Shown here: positions 34,395 to 43,134 of the stretch, in pieces
Position numbering within the stretch: position 1 is the stretch's first letter
Layout: each line of letters opens with the position of its first letter
NCBI GenBank assembly: GCA_963845265.1
Contig: CAWJRN010000006.1
Location: 248,001-312,000, forward strand
Length of the DNA: 64,000 nucleotides
Origin: DYRB01 sp963845265
GTDB lineage: Bacteria; Pseudomonadota; Gammaproteobacteria; Chromatiales; Chromatiaceae
Direction of reading: 5' to 3'
Notes under the pieces: generated by a model
What the model was told of the DNA's origin: nothing
The model's input: the letters and a program-made list of their open reading frames with translations, nothing else
Database searches by the model: none
Translations under genes and position numbers: made by a program

Positions 34395-35708
34395 ATGACC
34401 CTCTCCCCCGATCAACGGCAGCGCTTCCTGCGGCTGCGCTGGGGCATCTTCGCCATCCTCATCGCAGCCTACATGACGGTCTACTTCCACCGCATGGCCC
34501 CCGGGGTGGTGGCGGCAGATCTGATGCGCGCCTTCGAGACCAGCGGCGCAGCACTGGGATCCCTGGCGGCCATGTATTACTACGTCTACACCGCCATGCA
34601 GATACCCGCCGGGGTCCTGGCGGACACCCTTGGCTCGCGCATCAGCGTCACCCTGGGCTCGCTACTGGCAGGGGCTGGATCGATGCTGTTCGGCTTGGCG
34701 GAGACCTTCGAGGCCGCCGCCTTTGGGCGCATCCTGGTGGGGCTCGGGGTCTCGGTGGTCTTCGTCGGGCTCATGCGCTCCAACACCCAGTGGTTCAGCG
34801 AGCGCCGCTACGGCTTGATCAGCGGACTGACCCTGTTGCTCGGTAACGTCGGGTCTATCCTCGCGGCTGGGCCACTTGCGGTGCTGCTCAAAACCATGTC
34901 TTGGCGCGACGTCTTCGTCGTCATGGGGGTTCTGTCCTGGGCCATCGCGCTGCTCTCGGCCCTGTTCGTGCGCAGTCGTCCCCAGGATGCGGGCCTACCC
35001 TCGGTGCGGGAGACGGAGGGCAAACCGCCCCATCGGGAGCGACATCGACACTGGCTGCGGGACCTGCACGGGGTCTTTACCACCCCAGCGGTCTGGCCAA
35101 ATTTCTTCGTCATGTTTGGCATCACCGGCAGCCTGTTTGCCTTCGCCGGGCTCTGGGGGGTACCGCTGATGCGTGACGTCTTCGGCCTGGATCGAACCGG
35201 GGCGTCACTCTACACCACTGCGGCCTTGGCAGGCTTTGCCCTTGGCTGCTTCGTCATGGGCTGGCTATCGGATCATTTGGGGTGGCGCAAGCCCGTCATC
35301 ATGGGGGCCTGCGTACTCTCGGTACTGGCCTGGCTGGCCCTGATCCTGCTGCCCTGGGGACCCGGCTGGACCGGCCTTGGCTTATACGCCCTGCTGGGCC
35401 TGAGCGCCGGTGGCTTCGTGGTGGGCTATGCGGCGGCCAAGGAGGTAGTGGCCCCCGGGGTTGCGGGCATGGCCATCGCGCTAGTCAACACCGGGCTCTT
35501 CCTCGGCGCCGCCATCATGCAGCCGGCCTTCGGCTGGACCCTGGACCTAAGCTGGGACGGGACCCTGATCGACGGCGTGCGCCGCTATGCCATGGCCGAC
35601 TACCGCAACGGGCTATGGTTGTCCTGCGGCTTCGCCGTGCTCGCCCTGGCGGCCTCCCTTGCTGTACGCGAGACCCGCTGCCGGAACCTCACTGTGCCCG
35701 ACCATTAG
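34395..35708 (+). CDS. MFS transporter
   Basis: A 437-residue major facilitator protein with 12 predicted membrane segments. It has the inter-helix signature GVLADTLGSRISVTLGSLLA after TM2 and a related GWLSDHLGWRKPVIMGACVL in the second half. TM1 contains AAYMTVYFHRMAPGVVA, a pattern found in nitrate/oxalate-formate-type and sugar-phosphate-type carriers. The substrate is not predictable. It is divergent from the aldolase gene across a 320-base region with an AT-rich stretch near 34230-34280 that could hold promoters. Confidence 0.88.
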   Translation: MTLSPDQRQRFLRLRWGIFAILIAAYMTVYFHRMAPGVVAADLMRAFETSGAALGSLAAMYYYVYTAMQIPAGVLADTLGSRISVTLGSLLAGAGSMLFGLAETFEAAAFGRILVGLGVSVVFVGLMRSNTQWFSERRYGLISGLTLLLGNVGSILAAGPLAVLLKTMSWRDVFVVMGVLSWAIALLSALFVRSRPQDAGLPSVRETEGKPPHRERHRHWLRDLHGVFTTPAVWPNFFVMFGITGSLFAFAGLWGVPLMRDVFGLDRTGASLYTTAALAGFALGCFVMGWLSDHLGWRKPVIMGACVLSVLAWLALILLPWGPGWTGLGLYALLGLSAGGFVVGYAAAKEVVAPGVAGMAIALVNTGLFLGAAIMQPAFGWTLDLSWDGTLIDGVRRYAMADYRNGLWLSCGFAVLALAASLAVRETRCRNLTVPDH

Positions 35709-35776
35709 CCCTGTCAGGCCCCGATAACACCGCCGCCTCGGCTATTGCCTGACCAAAACTCATAGGAATTTTTTAG

Positions 35777-35792
35777 CACTGATATTTCAGTG
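35777..35792. promoter_or_regulatory. Inverted repeat CACTGA-N4-TCAGTG upstream of the RlpA-like gene
   Basis: A perfect 6-bp inverted repeat with a 4-base spacer, in the AT-rich region about 150 bases before the RlpA-like start. It could be an operator or a weak hairpin after the MFS gene. There is no independent support. Confidence 0.3.
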
Positions 35793-35940
35793 ACTTAGAT
35801 TCACATGGGCGGCGCACGCAAAAATTAGGGTTTTCCCTTATATCAGCATCTGTTAATGTTCAGCCCACATTCATAAGGCTCGCCCCGCGATCGCCCGTGG
35901 ACGGCTAGGCCTTCACTCAATCACATGAGGAACGGCGATC

Positions 35941-36333
35941 ATGTCTATCAACACTTTGGCCGCTGGGACACTGGCAATCCTAGCAATCTTCCCACTCTCC
36001 AGCGTCGCGAGCAGCGACCGTTCCCAAAGCCTTCAAGGCGTTGCCTCCTACTACGGCGGCAAGTTCCATGGTCGCAAGACCGCCAGCGGTGAGCGTTTCA
36101 ACAAGTGGGCCATGACCGCCGCCCACAAGACCCTGCCACTCGGGACCAAGGTCCGTGTCACTAACCTGCGTAATGGCGAGAGCGTCGAGGTCAAGATCAA
36201 CGACCGGGGGCCCTACATCAAAGGCCGCGTCATTGATCTGTCCAGGGGCGCTGCTGAAGAAATTGGCATGGTCCATGCGGGCACAGCCAAGGTGAAGGTC
36301 GAGGTCATCGGCAAGAAGAGCAAAGACAGCTAA
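35941..36333 (+). CDS. RlpA-like double-psi beta-barrel protein
   Basis: A 130-residue exported protein: a signal peptide (1-24, ending SVAS) then an RlpA/expansin-like barrel with GVASYYGGKFHGRKTASGE, FNKWAMTAAHKTLPLGTKV, VKINDRGPYIKGRVIDLS and the catalytic-type Asp. RlpA proteins are septal lytic transglycosylases acting on denuded glycan. This one lacks the lipobox cysteine and the SPOR domain, so it is a minimal soluble version. The Shine-Dalgarno GAGGAA lies ten bases upstream. It is a single-gene unit with its own terminator. Confidence 0.9.
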   Translation: MSINTLAAGTLAILAIFPLSSVASSDRSQSLQGVASYYGGKFHGRKTASGERFNKWAMTAAHKTLPLGTKVRVTNLRNGESVEVKINDRGPYIKGRVIDLSRGAAEEIGMVHAGTAKVKVEVIGKKSKDS

Positions 36334-36385
36334 GAACAGAGACCGCAGCCCCTGCCCTGAGTGGGCCCGCGGCTGCTCAAACTGG

Positions 36386-36430
36386 AAACGGCAGTTGGAC
36401 ACTCCCTGAGGAGCCGTCCAACTGCCGTTT
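36386..36430. terminator. Bidirectional terminator between the RlpA-like gene and gltX
   Basis: A perfect 15-bp stem: AAACGGCAGTTGGAC (36386-36400) with GTCCAACTGCCGTTT (36416-36430), a 15-base loop, and TTTTCTGTT after it. On the minus strand the A-run gives a matching U-tract. It lies between the convergent RlpA-like and gltX genes and serves both. Confidence 0.92.
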
Positions 36431-36493
36431 TCTGTTGTGGAGGCAAAACATTGGTGCGGTCGCAAGGACCGATGCGCACAGCACCACCAGGGA

Positions 36494-37909
36494 TCAGCCA
36501 GCAGCCCCACGTTCGGCAATGAACGCCAAGGCCCGGGCGATGCGCCTCAGGGTTGCGTCCTTACCCACCAACGCCAAGGTCACCCCGATCCCAGGGGAGG
36601 CGGCGCGCCCGACGACGGCCACGCGCAGCGGCTGGGCCACCTTACCCATCTTCTCGCCCAGGCCGACCGCGACCTGCTCCAGGGTCCGCTCCAGGGTCTC
36701 GTGCTCCCAATCTTCCAGGGCCACCAGCTCCAGGGCTTCCCGAGCCCGTTCAAGGGCCTCTGCAGCAACCGGACGCAGATGCTTCTTCGCCGCAACCTCG
36801 TCGTAGTCATCGAAGTCTTGGTACACGAAGGCGCTGATCTGGGCCAGTTCCACCAGGGTCTTGGCCCGGGACTGCTGGGCCACCACCACGTCGCGCAGGT
36901 CGGCGCCCTGCGACGGGTCGATGCCGAGCCGCCCCATGTGCGGACTCAGCAGGTGGGCGATCCGCTGGGGGTCCGCATGCTGCAAATAGTGCTGATTAAG
37001 CCACAGGAGCTTGTCGGTATTGAAGGCGGAGGCGGCCTTATTGACTTGCTCGATGTCGAACAGAGCGATCATCTCGTCCAGGGAGAAGATCTCCTGGTCG
37101 CCGTGGGACCAACCCAGGCGCACCAGATAGTTGAGCAGTGCCTCGGGGAGGTAGCCGTCGTCGCGGTAGGCGATCACGCTCACCGCGCCATGGCGCTTGG
37201 ATAGGCGTGCCCCGTCGTCGCCAAGAATCATGGGCACATGAGCGTAGCTGGGCGGCTCCTGGCCCAGGGCCCGGAGAATGTTGATCTGGCGCGGGGTGTT
37301 GTTGATGTGGTCATCTCCGCGGATGACGTGGCTGATGCCCATGTCCATGTCGTCCACCACCACCGAGAGGTTGTAGGTGGGTGATCCGTCGGTCCGGCGG
37401 ATGACCAGATCATCCAGTTCGTCGTTGCGGAAGACGATGCGCCCGCGGATCAGGTCATCCACCACCACCACGCCATCATCCGGGTTGCTGAAACGCACCG
37501 CGTGGGGCTGGTCTGGGTCGATATGCCGACCTCGGCAGTGCCCGTCGTAACGGGGCTTCTCCTTACGCGCCATCTGCCCCTCGCGGAGGGCGTCGATACG
37601 CTCCTTGGGACAGTCGCAGCGGTAGGCAAGGCCCTTACCCATGAGTTCGTCGATGACCGCGTTGTAGCGATCGAAGCGTTTGGTTTGGAAGAAGGGCCCT
37701 TCGTCATAGGTCAGGCCGAGCCAAGCCATACCCTCCAGGATGGCATTGACCGACCCGGCGGTGGACCTCTCCAGGTCCGTATCCTCGATACGCAGGACAA
37801 AGGCGCCCCCGTGCTTGCGGGCGAAGAGGTAAGAGAAGAGCGCGGTGCGCACCCCCCCGACATGGAGATAACCGGTGGGGCTGGGGGCAAAGCGGGTGCG
37901 GACGGTCAT
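36494..37909 (-). CDS. gltX: Glutamyl-tRNA synthetase
   Basis: A 471-residue class I synthetase. RFAPSPTGYLHVGGVRTAL carries the HIGH-type motif and ARLSKRHGAVSV the KMSKS-type motif. The zinc-region cysteines lie in RCDCPKERIDALREG and HCRGRH. The ATG at 37909 is chosen over TTG 37915. The C-terminal anticodon-binding domain is complete. Glutamate charging also feeds tetrapyrrole synthesis through glutamyl-tRNA. Confidence 0.97.
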   Translation of the reverse strand: MTVRTRFAPSPTGYLHVGGVRTALFSYLFARKHGGAFVLRIEDTDLERSTAGSVNAILEGMAWLGLTYDEGPFFQTKRFDRYNAVIDELMGKGLAYRCDCPKERIDALREGQMARKEKPRYDGHCRGRHIDPDQPHAVRFSNPDDGVVVVDDLIRGRIVFRNDELDDLVIRRTDGSPTYNLSVVVDDMDMGISHVIRGDDHINNTPRQINILRALGQEPPSYAHVPMILGDDGARLSKRHGAVSVIAYRDDGYLPEALLNYLVRLGWSHGDQEIFSLDEMIALFDIEQVNKAASAFNTDKLLWLNQHYLQHADPQRIAHLLSPHMGRLGIDPSQGADLRDVVVAQQSRAKTLVELAQISAFVYQDFDDYDEVAAKKHLRPVAAEALERAREALELVALEDWEHETLERTLEQVAVGLGEKMGKVAQPLRVAVVGRAASPGIGVTLALVGKDATLRRIARALAFIAERGAAG

Positions 37910-37998
37910 GATCAACGGGACTCCAAGGGGGGCGCGTCAGGGGGCGGGATTCTAACAGACCTCCCGGAGTGGGCGCTTGGCCTGCCGAACCCCGGGTC

Positions 37999-38925
37999 TC
38001 AAACGCCACGCAGCCCCCGGCCGCGTCGCCAGAAACGTCTCTGTCGCCATCGGGTCAGAGTGAAACACCGATGCTCACCGTCGTCCAGGGTGATGCACCC
38101 CACGGGACCGGCGGCCAGCGCCGCACACAGCCTGGCCACCAAACCCTCCAGTTCGACAAGTGCCGCCGCCCAGCCCTGGGCGTCCAACGCCAGCGCTGGC
38201 CACCACAGACGATCCCAGAAGATCAGGACAGAACTGGGCGCAGAGCCCGACAAGACCGACGGCAACTGGTCCGGGTCGCCAAGACCAAGGACCGGCGCGC
38301 CTCGCGCTGCTGCCAGACCTGCTGCCAAGGGGTGGTCCGCTACGGTTAGATCGGGCCCCCGCGGAACTTGGGGCAGTACCCCGCCACCCCAGTTCCAGAC
38401 GCCGCTGATCGTGGGCCGACCCGAGTCCTCCCGGGCCAGGTTGACCGGATGCTGGTAGAAGAGCATCTGGGCCTCGTTCTGCCACCGATTCAGGGCGCGG
38501 GCATCGCTGCCCTGGGGAGGAAACGCGACCAGGGGCCGACCGCTGACCACGTGCAGGGGCTGAGTTTGCAGGTCCGGGACCCGCGACACCCGGAGGTACC
38601 AATGGCCTGGATGCGGCGCAACCAGTTCCAAGCCGTCGACCCCGAAATGGGCGTTAAAGGCCGCAACCAGTGCAGCCGACTCATCCCCGGTCACGCCCAG
38701 GGCAGCCCCCCCGAAGAGCAAGAGTTGGTCGCGGTCGGCACGCAGATGCACCGGGTCCGCATGAAACCAGCACCCGGTCGCCGCCAGATCTGGTGCCTCT
38801 GCAAGCAGCGACAGGGCCCCGCTGGGCAGGTCACCTCGGGGCGGCCGGCTGACCCCGTAGGCCGCAGCGAGGGTCTCCAGCGGGTCACGTCCGGGGATCT
38901 CTTCGCGGTCGGCACGGGCCAACAA
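37999..38925 (-). CDS. Phosphoglycerate-mutase-like protein of unknown function
   Basis: At least 308 residues resembling a conserved proteobacterial family related to cofactor-independent phosphoglycerate mutase (ApgM-like, COG4255). The N-terminal part ends in HPGHWYLRV, and there are NRWQNEAQMLFYQHPVN and PTISGVWNWGGG. Only TTG 38925 is a standard start, but the frame is open and looks coding for another 87 bases upstream (ELDIRLICPGLFGAPELGAL), as far as an ATT at 39012. A short AATCCTG repeat begins exactly there. The true start codon may have been overwritten by the repeat. Its function is unproven. Confidence 0.75.
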   Translation of the reverse strand: MLARADREEIPGRDPLETLAAAYGVSRPPRGDLPSGALSLLAEAPDLAATGCWFHADPVHLRADRDQLLLFGGAALGVTGDESAALVAAFNAHFGVDGLELVAPHPGHWYLRVSRVPDLQTQPLHVVSGRPLVAFPPQGSDARALNRWQNEAQMLFYQHPVNLAREDSGRPTISGVWNWGGGVLPQVPRGPDLTVADHPLAAGLAAARGAPVLGLGDPDQLPSVLSGSAPSSVLIFWDRLWWPALALDAQGWAAALVELEGLVARLCAALAAGPVGCITLDDGEHRCFTLTRWRQRRFWRRGRGLRGV

Positions 38926-39012
38926 CCGGTCGAGCGCCGGAGTCGGCCGCAGGGCACCCAGTTCCGGGGCACCGAATAGCCCAGGGCAGATCAGGCGGAT
39001 GTCCAGCTCAAT

Positions 39013-39030
39013 AAATCCTGTTCATCCTGT
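39013..39030. repeat. AATCCTGTTCATCCTGT short repeat
   Basis: AAATCCTGTTCATCCTGT belongs to the family also found at 27534-27551 and 56776-56812. It replaces the expected 5' end of the phosphoglycerate-mutase-like gene. Confidence 0.65.
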
Positions 39031-39116
39031 CCCATCGACACGCAGGCCGCCGCGACACTCGGGTTCGAGCTTAGGCATAGGGATCTTCCAAGCGTTCTCA
39101 TGAGACCGAGACCTCC

Positions 39117-40433
39117 CTAACCCGCCAGAGTCTCCATCCGGATGCGCACGATAGAGCCGTTGACCGAGTCCAGTGCCTCGATGCGGGCGATGGCCTGGTT
39201 CATCTTACCCTCCAAGACCCGGTGGCTGAGCATGATCAGCGGGACATGGGTATCCCCCTCGGCCGGCTCCTTCTGTTGGATGGCCTCAATGCTGATGCCC
39301 TCTTCCCCGAGGATGCCGGCGATACGGGCCATGACGCCGGGCTGGTCAAGGGCCGTGATCCGCAGGTAGTAGGCGGTCTCCACCTGATCCATGGACAGAA
39401 TGGGCAGTTCGGCCAGCTCGTCGGGCTGGAAGGCCAGGTGCGGAACCCGGTTGGTGGGGTCCGTGGTCAGAGCCCGGGCGACATCCACCAAGTCCGCCAC
39501 CACCGCGGAGGCCGTCGGCAGGGACCCGGCACCCGCCCCATAATAGAGGGTCGGACCCACGGCGTCGCCCTTGACCAGGACGGCATTCATCACCCCATCC
39601 ACGTTGGCGATAAGCCGGCGGTGGGGGATCAGGGTGGGATGGACCCGCATCTCGATCCCATCCGGAGTACGACGGGCGACGCCCAGGTGCTTGATGCGAT
39701 AGCCCAGTTGCCCGGCGTAGGCGACATCCTGGGCCTCGATACGCGAGATCCCCTCGGTGAAGGTCTTCTCAAACTGGAGCGGGATGCCAAAAGCCAGGGA
39801 ACCCAGGATGGTCAGCTTATGGGCGGCATCGATACCCTCCACATCGAAGGTCGGGTCCGCCTCCGCGTAGCCCAAGGCCTGGGCCTCCGCCAGGACATCG
39901 GCAAAGTCGCGGCCCTTGTCGCGCATCTCGGTGAGGATGAAGTTGCCGGTGCCGTTGATGATGCCGGCGATCCACTCGATGTGGTTGGCGGCCAGGCCCT
40001 CACGCACAGCCTTGATGATCGGCACCCCGCCGGCCACCGCCGCCTCGAAGCTCACGGTCACACCGCGTTCCTGGGCCGCGGCGAAGATCTCGTTGCCGTG
40101 GTTGGCGATCAGGGCCTTGTTGGCGGTGACCACGTGCTTGCCGTTGGCGATGGCCTTCAGCACCAGCTCGCGGGCCGGTGAGTAGCCGCCGATCAGCTCG
40201 ACGACGATGTCCACCTCCGGGTCGTCCACTACCGCAAAGGCGTCGTCCCCGATGCGTCCGATCTGGTCCAGACCCTCGATCCCCGCCGGGTCATAGGCAC
40301 GCGCCGCAGCATGGGAGATCTCGATGCCGCGACCGGCGCGACGTGCGATCTCCCTGGCGTTGCGCGTGAGCACCGTCACCACGCCGCCACCTACGGTGCC
40401 TAAGCCCAAAAGCCCGATCTTGACCGGTTCCAT
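39117..40433 (-). CDS. hom: Homoserine dehydrogenase
   Basis: A 438-residue monofunctional enzyme reducing aspartate semialdehyde to homoserine, for threonine and methionine. The N-terminal NAD(P) fold is VKIGLLGLGTVGGGVVTVL. The catalytic domain carries GGVPIIKAVREGLAANHI, AEADPTFDVEGIDAAHK and the substrate lysine region. A C-terminal ACT domain (AYYLRITALDQPGVMARIAG) suggests feedback control by threonine. GGAG upstream of the ATG supports the start. Its neighbour alaC is on the same strand 128 bases upstream. Confidence 0.96.
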   Translation of the reverse strand: MEPVKIGLLGLGTVGGGVVTVLTRNAREIARRAGRGIEISHAAARAYDPAGIEGLDQIGRIGDDAFAVVDDPEVDIVVELIGGYSPARELVLKAIANGKHVVTANKALIANHGNEIFAAAQERGVTVSFEAAVAGGVPIIKAVREGLAANHIEWIAGIINGTGNFILTEMRDKGRDFADVLAEAQALGYAEADPTFDVEGIDAAHKLTILGSLAFGIPLQFEKTFTEGISRIEAQDVAYAGQLGYRIKHLGVARRTPDGIEMRVHPTLIPHRRLIANVDGVMNAVLVKGDAVGPTLYYGAGAGSLPTASAVVADLVDVARALTTDPTNRVPHLAFQPDELAELPILSMDQVETAYYLRITALDQPGVMARIAGILGEEGISIEAIQQKEPAEGDTHVPLIMLSHRVLEGKMNQAIARIEALDSVNGSIVRIRMETLAG

Positions 40434-40473
40434 ACATATCTCCTGCCGTTGTTCGGAAAAGTTGTCAGTTGTC

Positions 40474-40595
40474 GTCCCTGGGCCTCTCGTCGCTCCCGGC
40501 GTCCTTGTCTCACGCGACGCGATGCCGTCCCTGGGTCATCTCGTCGCTTCCGGCTCCTGCCTTACGCGACGCGATGCCGTCCTTGGGCATCGTCC
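40474..40595. repeat. Degenerate 52-53-bp tandem repeat at the 3' end of alaC
   Basis: About 2.3 copies: units at 40474-40526 and 40527-40578, and a partial unit from 40579. Each begins GTCCCTGGG or GTCCTTGGG and contains ACGCGACGCGATGCC. The alaC stop at 40562 lies inside the second unit, so the duplication copied the gene's last codons into the intergenic space. A GTTGTCAGTTGTC repeat sits at its left edge. Confidence 0.8.
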
Positions 40596-41881
40596 CGCAG
40601 CATGTCCCGGATACCGCGCACCGCTTGGCGGGTGCGCTGCTCGTTCTCGATGAGCCCAAAGCGCACATAGTCGTCCCCGTGCTGGCCAAAGCCAATGCCG
40701 GGCGAAACCGCCACCTTGGCCTGGCGGAGCAGGTGCTTGGAGAAATCCAGCGAGAGTGACCCGGGCTTGCCCTCCTCCTGGGGGAAGAAGCCACGGTACT
40801 GCTCCGGGATCTTGGCCCAGACGAACATGGTCGCCTTGGGCTTCTCGATCTCCCAACCGCCCGCTGTCAACCCCTCGCAGAGGACGTCCCGGCGACGCTG
40901 GTAGCGGTCGCGGATCTCCCGCACACAGTCCTGCGGACCCTCGAGGGCGGCGATGGCCGCGACTTGGATGGGGGTGAAGGTGCCATAGTCCAGATAGGAC
41001 TTGATGCGACCCAAGGCCGCGACCAACTCCTTGTTGCCGCACATGAAACCGACCCGCCAGCCGGGCATGTTGTAGCTCTTGGACATGGAGAAGAACTCCA
41101 CGGCCACGTCATCGGCGCCGGGGACCTGAAGAATCGAGGGGGCCACGTAGCCGTCGAACACGATGTCCGCGTAGGCGATGTCGTGGACCACCCAGATGCC
41201 GTGCTCCCGGGCCACGGCAACCACCTTCTCGAAGAAGTCCAGGTCCACGCACTGGGTGGTCGGGTTCCCCGGGAAGTTCAGCACCAACATCTTCGGCTTG
41301 GGCCAGGATTCACCAATGGCCCGGGTCAGTTCGCCGAAGAAGTCCACCCCGGGGACCAGGGGCACATGGCGCACGTCCGCCCCGGCGATGATGAAGCCGT
41401 AGGGGTGAATGGGATAGGCCGGGCTCGGCACCAGGACGGTGTCGCCCTCCCCCATGGTCGCCAGCGCCAGGTGGGCCAACCCCTCCTTCGAGCCAATGGT
41501 GACGATGGCCTGGGTGTCCGGGTCCAGCTCCACCTGATAGCGGTCGCGATACCAGCGACAAATGGCCCGACGCAGCCGGGGTATGCCCTTGGACACCGAA
41601 TAACGGTGGGTATGGGGTTTGCGTGCGGTCTCGACCAGCTTATCGACGATATGCGCCGGTGTGGGCTGGTCGGGATTGCCCATGCCAAAGTCGATAATGT
41701 CCTCCCCCCGTGCCCGGGCCTCAGCCTTCAACTGATTGACAATGTTGAAGACATAGGGCGGTAGCCGCTTGATGCGGCGGAACTCCGATTCTGGGGCGAC
41801 CACGGCGACCTCGCGCAGGGCAGGGGTAAAAGGGCCAGAGAGTGTACCCCCGCCGGGCGAAGATTCAACCTGAGCCTGCAC
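40562..41881 (-). CDS. alaC: Alanine transaminase AlaC-type aminotransferase
   Basis: A fold-type I PLP aminotransferase of 439 residues (pyruvate/glutamate to alanine). FRRIKRLPPYVFNIVNQLK near the start, DFGMGNPDQPTP, GSKEGLAHL, NFPGNPTTQ and the PLP-lysine segment FFSMSKSYNMPGWRVGF are the AlaC pattern. The GTG at 41881 gives about 30 extra residues before the homologous region, so the true start may lie later. The last residues, GRHRVA, are encoded within a tandem repeat. It is divergent from the Mth938-like gene. Confidence 0.92.
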   Translation of the reverse strand: MQAQVESSPGGGTLSGPFTPALREVAVVAPESEFRRIKRLPPYVFNIVNQLKAEARARGEDIIDFGMGNPDQPTPAHIVDKLVETARKPHTHRYSVSKGIPRLRRAICRWYRDRYQVELDPDTQAIVTIGSKEGLAHLALATMGEGDTVLVPSPAYPIHPYGFIIAGADVRHVPLVPGVDFFGELTRAIGESWPKPKMLVLNFPGNPTTQCVDLDFFEKVVAVAREHGIWVVHDIAYADIVFDGYVAPSILQVPGADDVAVEFFSMSKSYNMPGWRVGFMCGNKELVAALGRIKSYLDYGTFTPIQVAAIAALEGPQDCVREIRDRYQRRRDVLCEGLTAGGWEIEKPKATMFVWAKIPEQYRGFFPQEEGKPGSLSLDFSKHLLRQAKVAVSPGIGFGQHGDDYVRFGLIENEQRTRQAVRGIRDMLRDDAQGRHRVA

Positions 41882-41947
41882 CTGATCCTAAACTGGAGAC
41901 GCGCCGGCGCCTTGTCCCCGTCAGCCCCCTTGGTTACAGTGCCCCGC

Positions 41948-42319
41948 ATGAAATTCTCCGAAGACACCGGGCGCGGCATCCATCGCATCGACGCCTACGC
42001 CGCCGGACTGATCCGCGTCAGTGGTCGCGACTATGGCGCGGGGCTGGCGGTTAGCGCCACCGAGATCATCGAGGGCTGGGGTCCCCAGACCCCTGACGGC
42101 CTCGCCGCCGAACACATCGCCGCCCTGCTCGACCTGGACCCTCAGGTCATCGTCATCGGCACAGGTGCCCACCAGGTCTTCCCCCGCGCCGCCCTGTTTG
42201 CTCAGAGCAACGCCCGCGGCGTGGGCCTGGAGGTGATGGACACCGGCGCGGCCTGCCGCACCTACAACATCCTGGTGGGCGAGGGTCGCCGCGTCGTCGC
42301 CGGCCTGATGATTTTCTGA
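41948..42319 (+). CDS. Mth938-like / DUF498 domain protein
   Basis: A 123-residue single-domain protein of the Mth938 (NDUFAF3-related) family: YAAGLIRVSGRDYGAGLAVS, VIVIGTGAHQVFPRA, GLEVMDTGAACRTYNIL and GEGRRVVAGLMI. The eukaryotic relative is a respiratory complex I assembly factor; the bacterial role is not established. The ATG at 41948 is chosen by homology. The next gene starts eight bases downstream, suggesting an operon. Confidence 0.88.
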   Translation: MKFSEDTGRGIHRIDAYAAGLIRVSGRDYGAGLAVSATEIIEGWGPQTPDGLAAEHIAALLDLDPQVIVIGTGAHQVFPRAALFAQSNARGVGLEVMDTGAACRTYNILVGEGRRVVAGLMIF

Positions 42320-42327
42320 AGGACCCC

Positions 42328-42990
42328 ATGGACCGCAAACTCATCCTCTCGATCCTCGGCTTTGCCCTGTTCGCCTTCATCGCCATGATGCTGTTCCCCG
42401 GCAGCCGCGAAGACCAGGGCCCACCACGCCTGCCGTGGGATGCACAGGTGGACGACCAGGGCCGCACCCGGGTCTTTGGCCTGACCCTGAGTCAGAGCAC
42501 CCTGGCAGAGATCCAGGACCTGTTCTCGGAGCAAGGCGAGATCAACCTGTTCAGCTCAATCCCCGACCAGTACGCGGTCGAGAGTTACTTCGAGCAGATC
42601 TACCTCAGCGGCCTGCGCGCGGACTTCGTGGTCACCCTGGACGTCCCGCCCGAGACCCTCGCGCCCATGTACGAGCACGGTCTGCGCGTCAGCAAACTCC
42701 CCAGCGGGACCAAAAGGATCAAGCTCGACCCGACGGACATCGACGTCCTCCGACAGGTGCCCATTCGTCACATCACCTATCTGCCCATGTCGAAACTGGA
42801 CGAGGACCTGCTGGAGCAGCGGTTCGGCACCCCCGCGGAGCGCATTACCGAGGCCGAAAGCGGCATCGTCCATTGGATCTACCCCAACAAGGGCATGGAT
42901 CTGGCCCGCGACCCCAAGGGCAAGGTGGTTATCCAATACGTGAACCCGGCAGACCTGGCGGCCCTGATCGCGCCCCTGCGTGGCGGATAG
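42328..42990 (+). CDS. Conserved anchored protein of unknown function
   Basis: A 220-residue protein with an N-terminal membrane anchor (LILSILGFALFAFIAMMLF) and a periplasmic domain. Recognisable stretches are GLTLSQSTLAEIQDLFSEQG, an IYLSGLRADFVVTLDVP core, and a Lys/Arg-rich middle. No named domain is recognised. It is likely to be cotranscribed with the Mth938-like gene, and hisC follows 144 bases later. Confidence 0.75.
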   Translation: MDRKLILSILGFALFAFIAMMLFPGSREDQGPPRLPWDAQVDDQGRTRVFGLTLSQSTLAEIQDLFSEQGEINLFSSIPDQYAVESYFEQIYLSGLRADFVVTLDVPPETLAPMYEHGLRVSKLPSGTKRIKLDPTDIDVLRQVPIRHITYLPMSKLDEDLLEQRFGTPAERITEAESGIVHWIYPNKGMDLARDPKGKVVIQYVNPADLAALIAPLRGG

Positions 42991-43134
42991 CCGCGTCGGC
43001 ATCCCACCAACTTAGGCGACACCGCGCCTGGTGCGGCCAAATTGCCGGCCCGCTCCAGCTCTGCATCAACCCCTGGGCCGCGGCGCGGCGAAGACTGCAT
43101 TCCCAAGTAGCGAGTGGGAACGAGGTAGTGATCC

